A stretch of DNA of 64,000 nt, taken from the NCBI RefSeq assembly GCF_029227915.1, contig NC_079877.1:16788851-16852850 (forward strand). The letters are read 5' to 3'. The position numbers and the translations under genes are program-made. Below the pieces are notes generated by a model, which worked only from the letters and a program-made list of their open reading frames with translations, made no database searches and was not told the DNA's origin. Shown piece by piece: positions 58,638 to 64,000 of this stretch (position 1 is its first letter; every line of letters starts with the position of its first letter). This DNA comes from Hydractinia symbiolongicarpus (lineage: Eukaryota; Cnidaria; Hydrozoa; Anthoathecata; Hydractiniidae).

Positions 58638-61600
58638 TTACGTTTGGTCGCGTATTTTAACAATACCACGTGGTGTGATCCGTAATGTTTCCGCAGAACC
58701 GCGACGTTTTCTATTAAGAGGAACGATACACATCGGGTCATTATGTACGTCCAAATCAGCATATCCTGGCCTGGTATCGTCGGATAAAATCAGGCTTTGG
58801 TAATTTCCGCGTCTATCGAGGTCTTCTATTGAAACTTCATATGCTGAAGATGTTTCAACATTACCTTTATTTTCTTCTTCTTCCTTTTCTTCTTCACTTG
58901 ATCGCGTCTGAAGTGGAATTAAGATGTGTTAATATCACGCATACAAGACTGTTTAAAAAATCGATGGTCAAATTCTCTTACATTATTTGAACCAGCTGTG
59001 TTTCTAAATATAAGAAAAAGGATACATGCAGTGCTAAATGAACTTTTGAATTGTAAAATGTTGATAAATTGAAGTTGTTTGCGTACTTACTTTTTCTTTG
59101 TATTTCTAATGTTTCCTATAACAACAAGAGTACTTTCTCCGAGCACAAAGTAAAAATTATATGCGGTAAAGCTTTCACTAACAAGCAATTTAAATTTTAA
59201 TACACTAGACTAGCTTAATTTTGTTCATAGAAAGAAAAGAGGTGTGAAAGAAAAGACACTGTTTACGCAAGCTTCACCTAGCACATATTGGACGGCCCTG
59301 TACTGTACAAATATCAAAGACTACTTGTACTGTACAAATATCAAAGACTACTTGTACTGTACAAATATCAAAGACTACCTGTACTGTACAAATATCAAAG
59401 ACTACCTGTACTGTACAAATATCAAAGACTACCTGTACTGTACAAATATCAAAGACTACCTGTACTGTACAAACGTCAAAGACTACCTGTACTGTACAAA
59501 TATCAAAGACTACCTGTACTGTACAAATATCAAAGACTACTTGTACTGTACAAATATCAAAGACTACTTGTACTGTACAAACATCAAAGACTACCTGTAC
59601 TGTACAAATATCAAAGACTACCTGTACTGTACAAACATCAAAGACTACTTGTACTGTACAAATATCAAAGACTACTTGTACTGTACAAACATCTAAGACT
59701 ACTTGTACTGTACAAATATCAAAGACTACTTGTCTAGAGATGGTCTTGATGGGTTTTTCTCAGGAATATTTCATCAACTTAGGGAAAACATTTTTGCCTT
59801 TTTATTCCTTTTGTGTTGGATCTCAAATAACTTAGTCCGTTCTATAATTGTATAAATGACAAATGACATGTTTACATGTAAAACCGTATGCGCATGCTCA
59901 AATCTTGTTAAATGTACTTTTTGACTTGTGCGCATGGCTGGTAAAAGTATGTTTAGACTTATAAGAGAATGCTCTTTCCATCACATCATTTTCCTTGAAG
60001 AATTTTTAACATGTTGCTATACATTTTATATACTATAATATTATTAACAGGAGTAATTTATTGAATGACGATTCTATTCACCAAACATAATATTTTGCAT
60101 TATGTCAGTTGTTCCAAAGTTATTGTCTCGTTTAACTGACAGGAAAAACAAATCTCGATGACCAACTACTTAGGCCAACCTTTAAAAATTGTTTTATTGC
60201 TCTTTGAAATAGATTTGTTACCATTTCCCTCATTAGTCTTAAAACCCTTAAAAATATCTGTAGGTCATTATATAATATACAACATCCCACAGGCTGCTGC
60301 GAAACAAGTTGTTGTTCAACAATACAACAGTTATTCAGTTATGGTGCATGAGGTTGCATCCAAGGAGAATCAGTTACTTTTAATTTGATTTATGACGAAA
60401 AACGGCTTTTAACATATGAATATGATATTAACATTGTTGTACTTACCCCTTTGCCTTTTCAATACAACTAAGCATACTACGAGAAACAGTAAGATTACGA
60501 CAGCAGTTGCTGCTCCACCGATGTAGTAATACAGAAATGATGCTAAATATCAAATTTTTATAATTAAAGTTGAAATAGATTTCCACAAGGAGAGGGCGCA
60601 GTCCTTATATAGAAGGACATTTTAATACTCAATTATAACCCACTCAAATAGAACTCGACAAACTGTGAAACAATAACATGCTTTGGACGGGAATGTAATA
60701 AAAACAATAAAAACAAGAATAATAAATGGTTACCCTTCTTTGAGCATGTCAAGTGGTTATCTGCATCTAAAGTCCATAACATTATTATATTATCTTGAGT
60801 TTATAGCTTTACATACATATGTCGCCTGTGTATATATTTTTTAGCTTTACATACATATGTCGTCTGTGTATATATGTTTTGCAATAAAACAGTAAATTCT
60901 CCGCACCCAGGGCATAAACTCGTTATATCTTGAATTGCTCAACTGTTTCTCGAGAACTTACTGCAATACTTACATTTCATCTCCTCTAAAGTCAAAAGTT
61001 TACCTTCAAAGTTAAAATAAGCCTAAATTGCTAATGATACAATCCTTCCCTAAAAATAGCTTGAAATAATTAACCCTCCTATTCGACGTAATGTTAATTA
61101 GAGTTATATTATTCCAATGAAGAAACTTGTTTTAAAAATGCATTTCTGATAGTCCATCCGTGATATAATGTCGTAAAGAAAATTACGCAAGCCGAAACTA
61201 CTCACGTAAGTGGGATTTTCACAACGCAAATTGAACGGCGAATTCGACGGCAAATTGTATCTGAGCATGCGCAGTCTTGCTTGTTTTGATTTTGCATCGA
61301 AATATTCGCATGGTTGAAAAGTTAAAAATCAGAACGCGGTTAACTAATGTAAACAATGAATTTGGCGCCTAATTTATTTTGTCGGGAAAATTAAAAAGCG
61401 AATTCGCCATCGAATTCGCCATCAAATTCGCCGTTTAATTCGCTTCGTGAAAATCCCCCTTTGCGTGCTTTACGTCCTGATCTTTATGTGCTTACTGTAT
61501 TAAATCTTGGATGCAGTGAATTTCGTAATGGAGCAGAGAATAATGTGAACAAAATCCGGTTTTGGGCTTACAAAAACAAAAAACCTATAATATTCAAGGC

Positions 61601-62455
61601 GGTTCTCAGGATTACTTCAATCGTCGCAATATAATAAATCCCTTGAAACGATGTCAACAATGCACTAATTTTCACATCTGCCTTTCTTTCTTTCTTTTCT
61701 CCAGAACGAATAAATTTAACCTGAAAATCTAATAAGCCTAAAGTGTCAATTCTCGTCAAAAAATGTTTAACTAATACAAACTCGTCCCCAGGGCACCTTG
61801 TACCTTTTTGACATCGGGATGGCAATTCTCGATGTAAAAAAGATGCAAGATACCCTGGGAACGAGGTTGCAATTAGCAGCACATCTTTCTTCAACAGCGC
61901 CACTTTCAGAATGATATTTACTTTCCACTTACGAAGGTTACCTTTCGACTAAACATTCTCGCCAGTCTTAAGTAACTAAATCTTTGAAAAGCAACGAAAT
62001 TTAGATCCGCAAAAAGGGAACAACAAAAATTTAGGCTAACAAAGTTTAGGTTGATATAAGGTATCCAACGTTGCAATGTCACTATGCAATGTAACTTGCA
62101 AAACTCGTAACGCTCGTCGACGAAACTCGTAAAGCTTGTAAAACACGTAATTTAGTAGACTGGAACCTACCTGTAAGTTTTATACTTCCTACCAACGTGT
62201 TCTCTGAGAGTGCACCAACAATTTTGTAAGATAACTCTTTATCACATAAGTCGAAACCAGTTAAATTCACCGAGTATTCAAACTTCTTCCTACTTTGGTC
62301 TCTTTCTTTCCTCGTACCTTGCAATTTCATGCCATCCATACTCCAGAATATCTGCGGAGGAGGATTTCCACATACGTTTGTGGAAATTATTCTTGATGAA
62401 GTATTACGAAAAGATATCTGCAATGGCAATTGTTTTCCACAAATATCAGGACCCC
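58638..62455 (-). CDS. Ig-domain transmembrane receptor with ITAM tail (5' exons outside window)
   Basis: Minus-strand exons in transcript order: 62455-62171 (Ig domain, 95 codons, phase 1-1), 60542-60447 (transmembrane), 59115-59091, 59003-58982, 58907-58638 (tail, stop TAA). The Ig exon has CGNPPPQIFW and sites NTS and NLT for N-glycosylation. The usual B- and F-strand cysteines are absent (Thr and Ile in their places); cysteines sit instead just before GNPPP and in FDLCDKE. The membrane span runs SFLYYYIGG...VVLKRQRG. The tail has an acidic block, SAYEVS, and YQSL-x9-YADL, which fits the ITAM pattern YxxL-x(6-12)-YxxL used to recruit SH2 kinases. Ig, membrane and ITAM together recall cnidarian allorecognition (Alr-type) receptors, but kinship is not proved. 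Signal peptide and other ectodomains would lie beyond 62456. Confidence 0.8.
59298..60430 (+). repeat. Direct repeat copy 2 (27-bp array plus about 700-bp body)
   Basis: An array of about 16 units (TGTACTGTACAAATATCAAA, then GACTACT) at 59298-59735 is followed by the same body as copy 1, ending about 10 bp before the donor of the transmembrane exon of the receptor gene. The two copies therefore bracket the three cytoplasmic exons. Sequence before each array is not shared, so the array forms one edge of the repeat. Confidence 0.9.
61212..61457. mobile_element. MITE with about 40-bp TIRs
   Basis: GGGATTTTCACAACGC at the left and, inverted, GGGATTTTCACGAAGC at the right. Both TIRs carry AACGGCGAATT; the right one adds tandem GAATTCGCCATC units. 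About 246 bp, no coding content, in the intron between the Ig and membrane exons. Confidence 0.8.
61781..61866. mobile_element. Miniature fold-back element, 86 bp
   Basis: CTCGTCCCCAGGGCACCTTG at 61781-61800 and its inverted counterpart (ending CCCTGGGAACGAG) at 61866 leave almost no unpaired centre. Same receptor-gene intron. Confidence 0.65.
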
Positions 62456-64000
62456 CTGCAAAAAATATGCTTGCCTTCAAACACAAAATATGTTAAATAA
62501 AGATAATGTGCAACAACGAAGTAGCTGCATGCTGGATGATATGATATGACGAAATTTTTACTCACTCTCTGTTGCACGATTTTACACTCCAATTTTGCTC
62601 CCCACACCCTCCTTTGTCATAAAGGTTTTTTTTCAATTAAGAGCCTTATCAGCCACAAAAAATGTTGTTGAATAGAAGCTGGGTTAAACAAAATTATTCT
62701 TGCCCGAACAACTGCGTTTAAAAGTGGTACGAAACGACTCAATAAGCTCAATCCCCGCAATTTTCAAAGAATAGTGTGTAATAAACGTTATTTTCTAATT
62801 CATTGCATTCAATCGAAAATAACTTGATTTATTAACTCTGTATAACCTTCGTATATTGTAGCATATCAGACTAGGTAGTTATGTAGTCGGAATATAAAAT
62901 GTACAAAAGAATTACAAGAAATATATAATTATTTTACTCAAAAATACTCACACTAAGGGCGGGTCTGCAAAACTAAAACCCGGTTATAAGCCTTTAATAA
63001 ATTCATGACCACACAAAAGGTCAAGGTACAAGAAATAATATACACTTTAGAACGACATAGATGTCCGGACAATCTTTTTATGAATAATTTTCGGTATTCT
63101 TTTTGGCGGTAAAATAAGCTACGGTCTGTAAAATATTAAATATAAGTAAATCGAAAGTTTGTTTTAACAAGGGAACAGAGACAATACGAGAAGTTGTATT
63201 TGTTAAAAATTGCTATGTTACTAGCTTTAAGAAGGTAATTAATACATCCAAAAAGATTTTATAATCATGTTTTTATACAAAAATCTAGAATGATATAGCT
63301 AGCTACAATCCTGGACATAATATTATTGGAAAAGGCCGATTTTTGGCTATTTCTTGAACTGGCCAAATGGAATCCCCTTGTCAAAACTCTGCAGCCGATA
63401 GGCTGCAAAAGCTTCGCTTTGGGAGATGTGTAGGCCAGGTAAATAGCGTCGAAAATGCGCTACTGGCAGTTTCTGCCATGTCCACATTTCGGAACAATCC
63501 ACACGACGGCCCGCTAAGGTGCTAAAATTCGAAAGGTTTACCGTTTATTTTATAAGAAAAGTTTGAGTTAATAGAAAGGTAAGTACTTATATCGAATAAA
63601 TCATGAATGCTCAATATATGTAGGGAAATTTTCTGTCATTTTCAGTTATATTTGGATGCCAATTATGATATTTAGGATGATTTAAAATATTGCTTTTGTC
63701 CTTAGTGTCCATAAACTTTTCAACCGTCATTAGCTCGAATTTTGTTTAAGTCACTACAGTCGAAAACCAACAGCCGTTTCGTAGTACCTTTAACTTTTGT
63801 ATAGGTTAGACAAGCACAGTCAATTTCAGGTAAAGATTAGAATTGGGTGTTTCACGACAAAGAACTTTCTGGTGTAAAAAGTTTTAGTTTCAACCTGGAT
63901 ACCAGGTCCCGTTATTTTTTTTGTATATCTGACGGCGAGACAAACAATTTTCGTCCGACCTGTCAATAAGCGCAGCACTTGTGAGAGACAAAAAGCCCTT
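62456..64000. other. Upstream intron or flank of the receptor gene
   Basis: I looked for further ectodomain exons and a signal peptide on the minus strand and found none that I can support. AT-rich, with a GC-richer patch at 63390-63520 of unknown nature. Confidence 0.4.

Noticed and set aside
57620-59737. Repeat frames of the NIKDYLYCT and CTVQVVYSI type
   Set aside because: Minisatellite frames open in several phases; no gene signal.
61568-61903. A 111-residue minus-strand gene
   Set aside because: Spans the 86-bp fold-back element in a receptor intron; no domain or splice support.

Overview
The window is AT-rich, intron-rich animal DNA, most probably from a cnidarian and perhaps a hydrozoan. 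That rests on gene content and style: short exons with GT-AG introns, an NK2 homeobox gene, MED14, a ZRSR2-type splicing factor, a RAG1-like gene of the N-RAG-TP type, Penelope-like and CR1-like retroelement debris, and an immunoglobulin receptor with an ITAM tail like those of cnidarian allorecognition families. The species cannot be fixed from the sequence alone. I rebuilt exons by eye from reading frame, splice sites and intron phase. For every complete gene the exon lengths sum to a multiple of three.

Layout. 1-25238 (+): 3' part of a ZRSR2/U2AF35-like gene in which the zinc finger-UHM-zinc finger module occurs at least three times in tandem, followed by an RS-rich tail. Its introns are loaded with repeats: a decayed Ty3-like pol, a 27-bp minisatellite, a piggyBac-like remnant, a 4.8-kb TIR transposon carrying nested Penelope-like and CR1-like fragments, a tRNA-derived SINE, and a minisatellite grown from an exon end and its splice donor. 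27579-31895 (+): an 11-exon, 986-codon RAG1-like gene with an intact frame. 32499-49716 (+): complete MED14 (34 exons, 1391 codons), with two introns that look U12-type. 52652-54053 (+): a three-exon NK2-class homeobox gene. 58638-62455 (-): the 3' part of a type I membrane receptor with one Ig domain, a transmembrane segment and a tail with an ITAM. Its tail exons lie between two direct repeats of about 1 kb, each headed by a 27-bp minisatellite.

The genes do not form an operon or an obvious pathway. One link is notable: ZRSR2-family proteins serve the minor (U12) spliceosome, and MED14 nearby carries candidate U12 introns. Points most worth following are the triple-module ZRSR protein, the splice-donor minisatellite, the intact RAG1-like gene without RAG2, a hammerhead-like motif behind the Penelope-like GIY-YIG fragment, and the ITAM-tail cassette between direct repeats.
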